A stretch of 64,000 bases of DNA from Arthrobacter cheniae (lineage in GTDB: Bacteria > Actinomycetota > Actinomycetes > Actinomycetales > Micrococcaceae): assembly GCF_003602275.1 (NCBI RefSeq), contig NZ_QZVT01000001.1, forward strand, positions 216,567 through 280,566. The letters are read 5' to 3'. A program made the translations under genes and the position numbers. Below are positions 43,806 to 52,410 of this stretch, in pieces. The first letter of the stretch is position 1. Every line of letters begins with the position of its first letter. The notes under the pieces were generated by a model that was not told the DNA's origin, made no database searches, and worked only from the letters and a program-made list of their open reading frames with translations.

Positions 43806-44714
43806 CTACAGTGCGCTGATGGTCCAGCCGGTGCGGTGCGTCTGTCCGGGCTCGAGCACCACGAGGTCCTCCCCGCTGTTGAAGGCCTCCGGCGGGCAGG
43901 TCATGGGCTCGACGGCGAGTCCTAGCCGCGTGTTCTCGGGTTTCTTGGGGAGATCCGCGGTGTGGATCTGCACCCACGCGCAGGTCTCGTCCCAGGTCAT
44001 CGCGGTTCCCGTCCCATGGTCGGGATCGGTGACGCGGACCGTCGCCCGGCCGGATTCGTCGCGCGTGAGGCCGGTGAAGGCGTGGTCGATCTGCACGTCG
44101 CCGAGCGCGTGGGCCGTCCGGAAGTCGAACGGCGTCCCGTCGACGGACTCCTTGGCCACGGGCAACAGGCGATCGGGAGTGACGGTCAGGACGGTGGCGG
44201 CGGGGAGTTCGAGCACCCACTCGTCGAGTGGTGAGGTACCGGCGACGAGGTACGGATGCGGGCAGACCCCGTAGGGCGCTCGACGCGACCCCGTGTTCAG
44301 GGCGGTCACGTCGGTCCGGAAGCCCTCCGTGCCGACACTGAAGCGTGCGTGCAGAGCAACCGTGAAGGGGTACGCCTCCGTCGGCTCGATGGTGCACCCC
44401 AGCGTCACGGCGGAGCCGGTGTGCTCCACGAGGGTCCAGGGAATGTCGAAGACGAGTCCGTGCAGGGCCGCACCGCGTTCGGGTTCGTTGACGGCCAGCT
44501 CGTACTCCTCGCCGTCGAACGAGTAGCGGCCGTCCGCTATCCGGTTGGGCCACGGGGCTACGAAGGCACCGCGGAAGTTGGGCATCTCCTCGTCGGCACC
44601 GAAGCCGACCACGAGCGGACGTCCCTCGAAGGTGAGTTCACGGACGGCGGCACCGAGACCGAGGACGACGGCCGTGTAGCCGCCGCCCTCGATCCTGTAT
44701 TCCGGGTGGTTCAT
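43806..44714 (-). CDS. aldose 1-epimerase family protein
   Basis: Cytoplasmic mutarotase-fold protein of 302 residues. GYTAVVLGLGAAVRELTF, FVAPWPNRIADGRYSFDGEEYEL and GVCPHPYLVAG (with catalytic His) match the galM-type fold. It interconverts alpha and beta anomers of sugars. The ATG overlaps the GH51 stop by 4 bases, so it is the last gene of the arabinose operon and probably acts on arabinose freed by that enzyme. Confidence 0.88.
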   Translation of the reverse strand: MNHPEYRIEGGGYTAVVLGLGAAVRELTFEGRPLVVGFGADEEMPNFRGAFVAPWPNRIADGRYSFDGEEYELAVNEPERGAALHGLVFDIPWTLVEHTGSAVTLGCTIEPTEAYPFTVALHARFSVGTEGFRTDVTALNTGSRRAPYGVCPHPYLVAGTSPLDEWVLELPAATVLTVTPDRLLPVAKESVDGTPFDFRTAHALGDVQIDHAFTGLTRDESGRATVRVTDPDHGTGTAMTWDETCAWVQIHTADLPKKPENTRLGLAVEPMTCPPEAFNSGEDLVVLEPGQTHRTGWTISAL

Positions 44715-46222
44715 GCGAGGGATACGGCCGTCCAGGACACCGGGGGCAGCGTGACGGTGACGGCGCCGCCGTCGATCGATGCCGTGGTGTTGGGCTTCAT
44801 GGTCACGCGCTCGGGCTCCTCAAGAGTGTTTTTCGCATACACGTCCGTATCGTACAGCGACTGGGCATCCACACTGCTGAACCCGTTGAGCGCCGCGATG
44901 TCGATGGTCACCGTGACCTCCTCGGTCTGGGACCGGTTGACGAGGAAGACGGCGGTGGAACCGGTGGCGTCGTCGTGCGTTGCCACGGCGTCCACGAGCG
45001 GCACGACGCCGTAGGTCCCGGTCTCGTAGGTCCCGGCGTCGAGCTTGAGCTCGAGGACGGAACCCTGCGCGAGCTTCGAGGTGATGGCGAACGGGAAGAA
45101 CGTGGTCTGGCGCCAGGCCGGTCCGCCGGGCTCGGTCATGATCGGGGCGATCACGTTGACGAGCTGCGCCAGCGACGCCGAGGTGACGCGGTCCGCGTGC
45201 TTGAGCAGCGAGATCATCAGGTTGCCGAACACGACGGCGTCGGCGACCGAGTAGCAGTCCTCGAGCAGGCGCGGGGCCACGGGCCAGTTGTCGAGGCCCT
45301 CGATCTTGTCGACGTTCTCGAAGCGGCTGATGTACCAGACGTTCCACTCGTCGAAGGAGATGTTGATGGTCTTCGAGCTGCCGCGGACCGCCTTCACATG
45401 GTCGGCGGTGGCGACGACGGACTCGATGAAATGGTCCATGTCGACGGCTGAGGCGAGGAAGGACCCGAGGTCGCCGTTCTTCTCCTCGTAGTAGGCATGG
45501 CAGGAGATGTAGTCGACGACGTCGTAGGTGTGCGACAGGACGACGCGTTCCCATTCCCCGAAGGTCGGCATGTGGGCGCTCGAGGAGCCGCAGGCCACGA
45601 GTTCGATGGACGGGTCGAGCTGCCGCATCGCCCGAGCCGTGATGGCAGCCAGCTTGCCGTAGTCCTCGGCGGAACGGTGGCCGAGCTGCCAGGGCCCGTC
45701 CATCTCGTTGCCCAGGCACCAGATCTTGACCTCGAACGGGTCAGGACGGCCGTTGGCCATGCGCTGGTCGGCGAGGGCCGTGCCCTTGGGCAGGTTCGAG
45801 TACTCGAGGAGATCGAGTGCCTCCGAGGTGCCACGCGTTCCGAGGTTCACGGCCAGCATGAGGTCGCTATCGACCTTCTGTAGCCACGAGGCGAACTCGT
45901 GCATGCCCACCTGGTTCGTCTCGGTGGAGTGCCAGGCGAGGTCCAGCCGGGTGGGGCGCTCCTCGCGCGGTCCGACGCTGTCCTCCCAGCGGAACCCGGA
46001 GACGAAGTTGCCACCGGGGTAGCGGATCGTCGAGACGCCCATCTCCTTCACGAGGTCGATGACGTCCTGGCGGAAGCCCTCGTCGTCGGCGCTCTGGTGG
46101 CCGGGCTCGTAGATGCCGTCGTAGACGTGGCGGCCGAGGTGTTCGACGAAGCCGCCGAAGATGTTGCGGTTGATGCGCCCGACCGTGAAGGAGGGGTCGA
46201 GGGTGAGGCGTGCGTGCTGCAT
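44711..46222 (-). CDS. abfA: alpha-L-arabinofuranosidase, GH51
   Basis: Intracellular glycosidase of 503 residues releasing arabinose from arabino-oligosaccharides. GH51 landmarks are NIFGGFVEHLGRHVYDGIYEPG, STIRYPGGNFVSGFRWEDSVGP, WCLGNEMDGPW with the acid/base Glu, and ISFDEWNVWY with the nucleophile Glu. No signal peptide, so oligosaccharides must enter first, by the adjacent ABC transporter. ATG 46222 is preferred over the TTG one codon upstream. Coupled to the epimerase. Confidence 0.94.
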   Translation of the reverse strand: MQHARLTLDPSFTVGRINRNIFGGFVEHLGRHVYDGIYEPGHQSADDEGFRQDVIDLVKEMGVSTIRYPGGNFVSGFRWEDSVGPREERPTRLDLAWHSTETNQVGMHEFASWLQKVDSDLMLAVNLGTRGTSEALDLLEYSNLPKGTALADQRMANGRPDPFEVKIWCLGNEMDGPWQLGHRSAEDYGKLAAITARAMRQLDPSIELVACGSSSAHMPTFGEWERVVLSHTYDVVDYISCHAYYEEKNGDLGSFLASAVDMDHFIESVVATADHVKAVRGSSKTINISFDEWNVWYISRFENVDKIEGLDNWPVAPRLLEDCYSVADAVVFGNLMISLLKHADRVTSASLAQLVNVIAPIMTEPGGPAWRQTTFFPFAITSKLAQGSVLELKLDAGTYETGTYGVVPLVDAVATHDDATGSTAVFLVNRSQTEEVTVTIDIAALNGFSSVDAQSLYDTDVYAKNTLEEPERVTMKPNTTASIDGGAVTVTLPPVSWTAVSLA

Positions 46223-46270
46223 CAAACTACTTTCTCTGCGTGGTGGCGTGGTGGAGGAACGGAAGGCGGG

Positions 46271-47197
46271 CTATTTGAGCGAGCCCAGCGACAGTCCGCC
46301 CTGCCAGTACTTCTGGAGGGAGAGGAACGCGATGATCAGCGGGATGATCGAGATGAAGGCACCCGTGGTGATCAGGTTCCACAGGGCTTCACCGCCGCTG
46401 CCGGCGTTGGAGAGTGCCTGCCAGCCGTTGAGGCCCACCGTGACGGGGAGCAGCAGCGGGTCACTGAGGACGGCGAGCGGGAGGAAGAAGTTGTTCCAGG
46501 TCCCGACGACGGAGAGCAGGAGCACCGTGACGATAGCCGGGCGGAGCAGTGGCAGGGCGATCTGGAAGAAGGTGCGGATCTCTCCCGCGCCGTCGATCCG
46601 TGCGGCGTCGAGGAGTTCGTCGGGCACTGCCTCCTGGGCGAAGACCCTCATGAGGTAGACGCCGAACGGGCTCAGCAGTGAGGGCAGGATGACGGCCCAG
46701 ATGGTGTTGACGAGCCCGACCGAGCTCAGGAGGACGAAGGTCGGGATGACGAGCGCCGTCAGGGGCACCATGACCGCCCCGAGCAGGATGCCGAAGAAGG
46801 CGGCCCGTCCGCGGAAGTTGTACTTCGCGAAGCCGTAGCCGGCGAGGACCGCCAGGATGGTGGCGCCGACGCCCCCGGAAATGGCGTAGAGGAACGAGTT
46901 GCCGAGCCAGCGCCAGTAGATGCCGTCCTGGCGCTCGAACAGGCCCTGGAGGTTGCTGAAGAAGTGGAATTCGTTGTCGAACCACAGGGGCCCGCCGGAG
47001 CCGCCGAAGAGTCCCGCGGTGTCCTTGGTGCTGGCGACCGTCAGCCACCAGAGAGGCGTGATGAAGTAGATGACGAGGATCAGCAGGAAGATGTGCGAGC
47101 CGATGCGGGGGCCGCCGTTGCGAGCCCGGTTCCGTGCTGCGGAGCCGCGGGCCTTCCGGCCGTCCTGCCGCTGTGGGGTGTCTGTAACGAGTGCCAT
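46271..47197 (-). CDS. carbohydrate ABC transporter permease (MalG type)
   Basis: Permease of 308 residues with six membrane helices. The EAA loop reads DAARIDGAGEIRTFFQIALPLLRPAIVTVLLL, typical of MalG-type sugar importers. A polar N-terminus of about 35 residues precedes helix 1. It begins 3 bases after the partner permease gene and lies 48 bases before the GH51 gene. Together with the partner permease and the binding protein it would import arabino-oligosaccharides. The ATPase is not in the cluster; a shared MsiK-like ATPase is likely. Confidence 0.91.
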   Translation of the reverse strand: MALVTDTPQRQDGRKARGSAARNRARNGGPRIGSHIFLLILVIYFITPLWWLTVASTKDTAGLFGGSGGPLWFDNEFHFFSNLQGLFERQDGIYWRWLGNSFLYAISGGVGATILAVLAGYGFAKYNFRGRAAFFGILLGAVMVPLTALVIPTFVLLSSVGLVNTIWAVILPSLLSPFGVYLMRVFAQEAVPDELLDAARIDGAGEIRTFFQIALPLLRPAIVTVLLLSVVGTWNNFFLPLAVLSDPLLLPVTVGLNGWQALSNAGSGGEALWNLITTGAFISIIPLIIAFLSLQKYWQGGLSLGSLK

Positions 47198-47200
47198 GGC

Positions 47201-48151
47201 TTATTTCAGTCCGCTCTGCTTGCGGGTCAGGAAGAGGAAGATGAAGGAGAAGACGAACACGACGATGCCGAGCGCGAAGGAGATGGCGGAGGCGTAGTTG
47301 AACTGGCTGTAGGAGAAAGCCAGCGAGAAGGCGTACATGTTCGGTGTGTACGACGTAGGGATGGCTCCCTGCGCCACTCCCCTCAGGACCTGCGGTTCGG
47401 TGAAGAACTGGAGAGTGCCGATCAGGGCGAAGATCACCACCATGACCAGGGAGGACGAGATCATCGGGACCTTGATGCGCAGGGCGATCTGCCGGTCGGA
47501 GGCGCCGTCGAGCACGGCCGCCTCGTAGATCCCGGGGTCGATGCCCCTCAGGGCGGCGTAGATGATGATCATGTAGTAGCCGGCCCACTGCCAGGTGACG
47601 ATGTTCACCAGGCTGCCGAAGATGTTGTCCTGTGCCAGGAATTCCGGTGCAGCCAGTCCGAAGATGCCGAAGATGGAACTGGCCGGACCGAACCGTGGGC
47701 TGTAGAGGAAGCCCCACATCAGGGCGCCGATGACGACGGGGATCGCGTAGGGGATGAAGATCATGAGACGCGAGAACTTCGAGGCCCAGGTGGCCAGGTT
47801 GTCGAGGACGAGGGCCGCGACGAGAGCCACGAGCATCTGGGCCGGGATCATGATCAGGGCGAACTTCGCCACCGTGCCGAGGCCCTGGAGGAAGATCGGA
47901 TCCGAGAACGCCTTGATGTAGTTGTCTGCGCCGACGAATTTGTTGCCCGTCGCGAGAGTGCTGGTGAACAGACTCATCCGGAAGGCGAAGACCAGCGGAA
48001 GAATGAGGAAGGTCAGGAAGATGAGGGCGAAGGGCGCCACGAACAGCCACCCCCAGCGCTGCTTGCGCCGGTAGTTCCTGTCCGGGCGGTGCTTGACCTG
48101 GTTGGGTGCCTCGGCGGGGTGTGACGACGTCGGCGCGGTGGTCGTGGCCAT
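47201..48151 (-). CDS. carbohydrate ABC transporter permease (MalF type)
   Basis: Permease of 316 residues, six helices, MalF-like. GWLFVAPFALIFLTFLILPLVFAFRMSLF is helix 1; the EAA loop reads EAAVLDGASDRQIALRIKVPMISSSLVMVVIFAL. ATG 48151 follows GGAAAG; the open frame continues upstream into the intergenic stem-loop and is not used. Sits between binding protein and second permease in the LacI-controlled operon. Confidence 0.91.
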   Translation of the reverse strand: MATTTAPTSSHPAEAPNQVKHRPDRNYRRKQRWGWLFVAPFALIFLTFLILPLVFAFRMSLFTSTLATGNKFVGADNYIKAFSDPIFLQGLGTVAKFALIMIPAQMLVALVAALVLDNLATWASKFSRLMIFIPYAIPVVIGALMWGFLYSPRFGPASSIFGIFGLAAPEFLAQDNIFGSLVNIVTWQWAGYYMIIIYAALRGIDPGIYEAAVLDGASDRQIALRIKVPMISSSLVMVVIFALIGTLQFFTEPQVLRGVAQGAIPTSYTPNMYAFSLAFSYSQFNYASAISFALGIVVFVFSFIFLFLTRKQSGLK

Positions 48152-48212
48152 GGTGGTCTTTCCTCGAGCTATGGGAAGGATGTGCGGTGGACGGACTCCA
48201 TCGGGAGCGGAG

Positions 48213-48245
48213 GGAAGGTGCCCGCCACGCAAGCGGGCACCTTCC
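48213..48245 (-). terminator. 13-bp stem-loop between binding-protein and permease genes
   Basis: GGAAGGTGCCCGC (48213-48225), 7-base loop, perfect complement 48233-48245, 9 bases after the binding-protein stop. No T-run. Same position relative to the binding-protein gene as the stem-loop at 27617-27653, suggesting a partial terminator or RNA-stabilising element. Confidence 0.75.
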
Positions 48246-48254
48246 GACGGCGGT

Positions 48255-49607
48255 CTACTTCAGGGTGAAGCCCTGCTCGGTCGCGTACTGCTCCAGCGAT
48301 ACCTGGAGGTCGTCGAGCGCCTTGCCGGCGTCCTTCTCGCCCTGCACCATCGCGTAGAGCTGCTCGGTGAGCTGGTCGTAGGCGTAGTTCTGGAACGGGC
48401 TGAACGTCGCGCCCTCGTAGCCTGCAGCAGCGTCGAGGAACACATCCTTGTTGATCTGCTGTCCGCCGAAGAACTCGTACTCCTTGTCGGCGAACTCCGG
48501 GGAGTCGAGGACCGGGGCGTAGGACGGGAAGAGTGCTCCCTTGTCCACTCCGAGGTTCATGCCCTCCTCGTTACCGAAGATGCCCATGGCGACCTTCGCT
48601 GCGAGTTCCTTGTCCTTCGCCTGCTCCGTGACGGCGAAGGTGGAGCCGCCCCAGTTCACCTGGACGGGGTTGGCTGCATCCCACTGCGGCAGCGGTGCCG
48701 CACGCCAGACGGCGGTCGGATCGGCGTCGGACAGGCCCTGCAGGTATCCGGGGCCCCAGGCCGCCGCAAGGTAGACGGCGTAGGAGCCGTCGACGAGCTT
48801 GGTGTTGTAGTCGGCCGTGAAGGCGTCATCGGTAGCGACGAGGCCGTCCTTCACAAGGCCGTCCCAGTACTCGAGGACCTGCTTGGCGCCCTCGTCGTTC
48901 ACCTTGATGCCGATCTCCTGCGGATTCGCGGAGTCGTACTCGAACGGAACGGAACCTGCCTGGGCGAAGAGCGCCTGGTTGAAGGCGCGTCCGTTGGTCG
49001 GGAAGTCGCCGATGACAGCGCCGCCGCCGGACTCCTTCAGCTTCCGGGCCGCTGCCTCGAACTCTTCCCAGGTGGTCGGCACCTGGATGCCGGCCGCGTC
49101 GAAGAGGTCCTGGCGGTAGAGCATGCCCATAGGTCCGCCGTCGACCGGGATCGCGTAGACGGCGTCGCCGCTGCTCGCATCCTCCCAAGCGCCCTCGGCG
49201 TAGTCCGCCTTGACGTCATTGGCACCGAACTCCGTGAGGTCCACGAGGGCATCGCGGATGGTGAAGCTGGAGAGGACCTCGGATTCGAGCTGGATGACGT
49301 CGGGGGCGCCGGAGCCGGACTCGATGGAGGTGGAGAACTTCGTGTACTCGTCGTTGCCCTGGCCCGCGTTGGTCCAGCAGATCTGGACGTCGTCGTTGGC
49401 GTTGTTGAACTGGTCGACGACCTCGTTGAACGCCGGGTACCAGGCCCAGACCGTGACCTGGGGTGCTTCGGCGTTCACGATGGTGTTGGTGCAGGACGCC
49501 TCTTCCGAGCCGCCTCCCCCGCCGCTTCCGCTGCCTCCGGAGCAGCCGGTCAGTGCTACGGCAGTGGCGGCGACGATGCCGGCTGTTGCCAGGAACTTGG
49601 CTTTCAT
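48255..49607 (-). CDS. sugar ABC transporter substrate-binding lipoprotein
   Basis: Extracellular solute-binding protein, family 1, 450 residues. The signal sequence ends in ALTGC, giving a lipidated Cys22, followed by a Gly/Ser-rich linker (GGSGSGGGG). Mature blocks TVWAWYPAFNEVVDQFNNANDDV, AIPVDGGPMGMLYRQDLFDAAGIQVP and AAWGPGYLQ fit sugar binders. ATG 49605-49607. First gene of the arabinose operon. A LacI-type operator lies about 190 bases upstream. Ligand most likely arabinofuranosyl oligosaccharide by context. Confidence 0.92.
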   Translation of the reverse strand: MKAKFLATAGIVAATAVALTGCSGGSGSGGGGGSEEASCTNTIVNAEAPQVTVWAWYPAFNEVVDQFNNANDDVQICWTNAGQGNDEYTKFSTSIESGSGAPDVIQLESEVLSSFTIRDALVDLTEFGANDVKADYAEGAWEDASSGDAVYAIPVDGGPMGMLYRQDLFDAAGIQVPTTWEEFEAAARKLKESGGGAVIGDFPTNGRAFNQALFAQAGSVPFEYDSANPQEIGIKVNDEGAKQVLEYWDGLVKDGLVATDDAFTADYNTKLVDGSYAVYLAAAWGPGYLQGLSDADPTAVWRAAPLPQWDAANPVQVNWGGSTFAVTEQAKDKELAAKVAMGIFGNEEGMNLGVDKGALFPSYAPVLDSPEFADKEYEFFGGQQINKDVFLDAAAGYEGATFSPFQNYAYDQLTEQLYAMVQGEKDAGKALDDLQVSLEQYATEQGFTLK

Positions 49608-49751
49608 ATCTCTTGCTTCCTCTCGCGGTGGGCTTCCACCGTGGTCCGCCGGGGCGGTCTGTCCAGGTGCTGCAGGGAGGAGGATCGCCAGGCACAAGGT
49701 ATTGTGTCCACTCGAATCTTCCTTGATCCGGGGCCGTCCTCCTGCAGGTCC

Positions 49752-49768
49752 GCCTTGCCAGGCAAGGC
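49752..49768. promoter_or_regulatory. 17-bp palindrome upstream of the sugar transport operon
   Basis: GCCTTGCC-A-GGCAAGGC is a perfect 8+1+8 palindrome between the operon start and the LacI-type sites. It differs from those sites, so it may bind a second regulator or form a hairpin in the leader. Confidence 0.4.
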
Positions 49769-49793
49769 TCTCCACAAGTGCCGGTTCCGTCGT

Positions 49794-49820
49794 TTACATC
49801 GTTGTAGGTAAACGATGTAG
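49794..49820. promoter_or_regulatory. overlapping LacI-type operators
   Basis: TACATCGTT (49795-49803) and AACGATGTA (49811-49819) form a perfect 9-bp inverted repeat with a 7-base spacer. The left half also reads TTACATCGTTGTAG, matching 12 of 14 bases of the palindrome CTACAACGTTGTAG in front of lacI. Two overlapping sites for the adjacent LacI protein would repress the transport operon. The rest of 49608-49890 shows no gene. Confidence 0.65.
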
Positions 49821-49890
49821 AAGAAGCATGCAGAGTGAGGCGGGTCACTGTCAAGCAGCCCCGGCAGAATCCGGCGCGCATGACGGTCCG

Positions 49891-50907
49891 TTACCCCGGC
49901 AGGGCGGAGGACTCCCGTTCGATGACCTGGAAATGTGCCTCGAACTCCCGCGGCGGCACATCGCTGTCCGGTCCGGAGATCCGCTCCTGAAGGACGCGGA
50001 CAGCGGTGTCGGCGATCTCGTCCCTGCCCGGGGCGATCGTGGACAGTGTGGGCAGGGAGTACCGCCCCTCGTCGAGGTCGTCGAAGCCGATGACGGCGAC
50101 GTCGTCCGGGATGCGGCGCCCGGCTTCCTGCAGCACGCGCATGGCGCCGAGGGCCAACGTGTCGTTCATCCCGAACATGGCGTCGAACTCCACACCGGAC
50201 TCGAGCAGCGCCTTCATGGTCGTGGCCCCGTTGGCCCGGTGCCAGAAAGTCGTATACCCCACGAGCGAGGGGTCGAACGGAATGCCGGCCTCCTCGAGCG
50301 CCTGCTGGTAGCCGCGCAGACGGAGCCCGGCGGAACCGATCACTTCGCCCTCGTGCCCTCCCACGACGGCGATGCGGCGCCGCCCCTTCGAGATCAGGTG
50401 CGCCGTGGCAGCCCTGGCGGACTCCACGTTGCTCATGGTCACGTGGTCCGTGGGGCCGCCGAAGATCCTCTCCCCGAGCAGGACCAGCGGGAAGTTGACG
50501 TTCAGGTGGTGCGCGTCCTCGTTGGACATCCCGAGCGGACTGAACAGCAGTCCGTCGGTCATCTGGAGCCGCGGACTGGACAGGATCTCCAGCTCATGGG
50601 CGCGGTCGCCCCCGGTCTGCTCGATGAGCACCTTGAGCCCGCGCCGCTCGGCTGCCTTGATGATCGAGTCCGCCAGCTCGGCGAAGTAGCTCAGGGAGAG
50701 TTCCGGGACAGCGAGACCGATCACGCCGGTCTTGCCCGAGCGCAGGCTGCGTGCAGAGAGGTTGGGGCTGTACCCGAGTTCCGAGATGGCTTCCATGACC
50801 CGCTGCTTGGTATCCGCGCGGATGTGCTGGTAGTCGTTGATGACGTTGGAAACTGTCTTGATCGAGACGCCGGCTGCCAGCGCAACGTCCTTCAGTGTGG
50901 CCGCCAT
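49891..50907 (-). CDS. LacI-family repressor of the arabinose cluster
   Basis: Regulator of 338 residues. The helix-turn-helix reads ATLKDVALAAGVSIKTVSNVIN, with the hinge LNPNLSARSLRSGKTG-like segment NLSARSLRSGKTGVIGLAVP. The periplasmic-binding-type core ends GFDDLDEGRYSLPTLSTI. ATG 50907 has GGGAG 5 bases upstream; an in-frame start 18 bases further up lacks one. It lies directly before the ABC-GH51 operon, and operator palindromes flank it. The likely inducer is arabinose or an arabino-oligosaccharide. Confidence 0.9.
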   Translation of the reverse strand: MAATLKDVALAAGVSIKTVSNVINDYQHIRADTKQRVMEAISELGYSPNLSARSLRSGKTGVIGLAVPELSLSYFAELADSIIKAAERRGLKVLIEQTGGDRAHELEILSSPRLQMTDGLLFSPLGMSNEDAHHLNVNFPLVLLGERIFGGPTDHVTMSNVESARAATAHLISKGRRRIAVVGGHEGEVIGSAGLRLRGYQQALEEAGIPFDPSLVGYTTFWHRANGATTMKALLESGVEFDAMFGMNDTLALGAMRVLQEAGRRIPDDVAVIGFDDLDEGRYSLPTLSTIAPGRDEIADTAVRVLQERISGPDSDVPPREFEAHFQVIERESSALPG

Positions 50908-50960
50908 ACCGCTCCCTCGATCCAAACGGTGATGCCCTGTACGTCACGCGTGAGGCGAGT

Positions 50961-50974
50961 CTACAACGTTGTAG
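50961..50974. promoter_or_regulatory. LacI-type operator between lacI and aldO
   Basis: CTACAACGTTGTAG is a perfect 14-bp palindrome of the form bound by LacI-family proteins (central CG). It is 53 bases upstream of lacI and 76 bases upstream of the alditol oxidase gene, so it may control both. The related site at 49794 supports it. Confidence 0.75.
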
Positions 50975-51050
50975 GATGAGCGGAACATCATCGCACGGGT
51001 ACCGCAGCTTTCATTCTCGCCGTCGCGATACCAGCCAGACAAGGACTGCC

Positions 51051-52325
51051 ATGATCGAGGAACAGGTACGGGACAGGCTCAACTGGGCAGGCAACTACGA
51101 GTACTCCGCCCGGACCATCGAGCTCCCCACCACGCTCGCCGAACTGCAGCGCGCGGTCGCCGGGGCCACCCGCGTCAGTGCGCTCGGCTCCCGCCATTCG
51201 TTCAATGACATCGCGGACACGCCGGGGACCCTCGTGTCCCTGGATGTACTCGACCCCGCAGTGGAGATCGACGAGGCCGCGCTCACCGTGACGGTGAGTG
51301 CCGGCGTCCGTTACGGTGTCCTCGCCGAACACCTGCAGCGCCGTGGTTTCGCCCTGCACAACCTCGCATCCCTCCCCCACATCTCGATCGGCGGAGCCGT
51401 CGCCACGGCGACTCACGGCTCGGGTGACGGGAACGGCAACCTCGCTACCGCCGTCGTCGCGCTCGAGCTCGTCACAGCGTCCGGTGATGTCCTGACCGTC
51501 TCGAAGGGTGACGAGGATTTCGACGGCATGGTGGTCGGTCTCGGCGCGCTCGGCATCGTCCACCGCGCGACCCTCCGCATCGAGCCGTCCTTCGACGTCC
51601 GCCAGGACGTCTTCACCGACGTCCCGTGGGATGCGGTGCTGGCGGACTACGACGCCGCCACCTCCTCCGCCTACAGCGTCAGCCTCTTCACGGACTGGTC
51701 CGGGGACACCATCGGCCAGGCCTGGCTCAAGAGCAGGATGGACAGCGGCTCGGCCGTCCCGGATCAGTTCTACGGCGGAGCGGCGGCGGACCGCGCGTAC
51801 CACCCCGTGCCCGGAGTGGCCGCGGACCACTGCACGCAACAGTTCGGCGTCCCCGGACCGTGGTCGGACCGGCTGGCGCACTTCCGCCTCGCCTTCACCC
51901 CCAGTAACGGGGAGGAATTGCAGACCGAGTACCTCGTGGGTCGCGAGCACGCTCTCGGGGCCATCGCTGCGATGCGAGCCCTGGCGCCACGGATCACGCC
52001 GCTCCTGCAGGTCTCCGAGGTGCGCTCGATGGCCGCCGACGAACTGTGGCTCAGCAACAACTACCAGCGCGCCGGAATCGGCCTCCACTTCACCTGGAAG
52101 CCTGCGCAGCCGCAGGTCGAGGAGTTGCTGCCGGAGATCGAGGCGGCCCTCGCACCATTCGCCATGCGACCGCACTGGGGCAAGCTCTTCACGATGGATG
52201 CTGCCCAGCTGGCGCCGCTCTACCCCCGCTTCGGAGACTTCCAGGCCCTTGCGCGCAGGACGGACCCCGAGGGTAAGTTCCGCAACGCCTTCCTCGACCG
52301 CACGATCTTCGGGAAGCCGGCCTAG
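51051..52325 (+). CDS. alditol (xylitol) oxidase
   Basis: Flavoprotein oxidase of 424 residues that oxidises sugar alcohols with O2. It follows Streptomyces AldO closely: VSALGSRHSFNDIAD (the His is the FAD-linked residue in AldO), NLASLPHISIGGAVATATHGSG, AYSVSLFTDW, QQFGVPGPW, EELQTEYLVGREHAL and MRPHWGKLF. AAGGA precedes ATG 51051. Divergent from lacI across a shared operator. Probably oxidises arabitol or xylitol linked to pentose use; L-gulonolactone-type oxidases are the alternative. Confidence 0.87.
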   Translation: MIEEQVRDRLNWAGNYEYSARTIELPTTLAELQRAVAGATRVSALGSRHSFNDIADTPGTLVSLDVLDPAVEIDEAALTVTVSAGVRYGVLAEHLQRRGFALHNLASLPHISIGGAVATATHGSGDGNGNLATAVVALELVTASGDVLTVSKGDEDFDGMVVGLGALGIVHRATLRIEPSFDVRQDVFTDVPWDAVLADYDAATSSAYSVSLFTDWSGDTIGQAWLKSRMDSGSAVPDQFYGGAAADRAYHPVPGVAADHCTQQFGVPGPWSDRLAHFRLAFTPSNGEELQTEYLVGREHALGAIAAMRALAPRITPLLQVSEVRSMAADELWLSNNYQRAGIGLHFTWKPAQPQVEELLPEIEAALAPFAMRPHWGKLFTMDAAQLAPLYPRFGDFQALARRTDPEGKFRNAFLDRTIFGKPA

Positions 52326-52410
52326 TCCGTCGGCCCACCGCTCCTGGCAGCCCGGCTCCGAGGAGTTCCAGCAGCTCGGCTCAGGACTGGATCAGCCCCG
52401 ACGACGCAGG

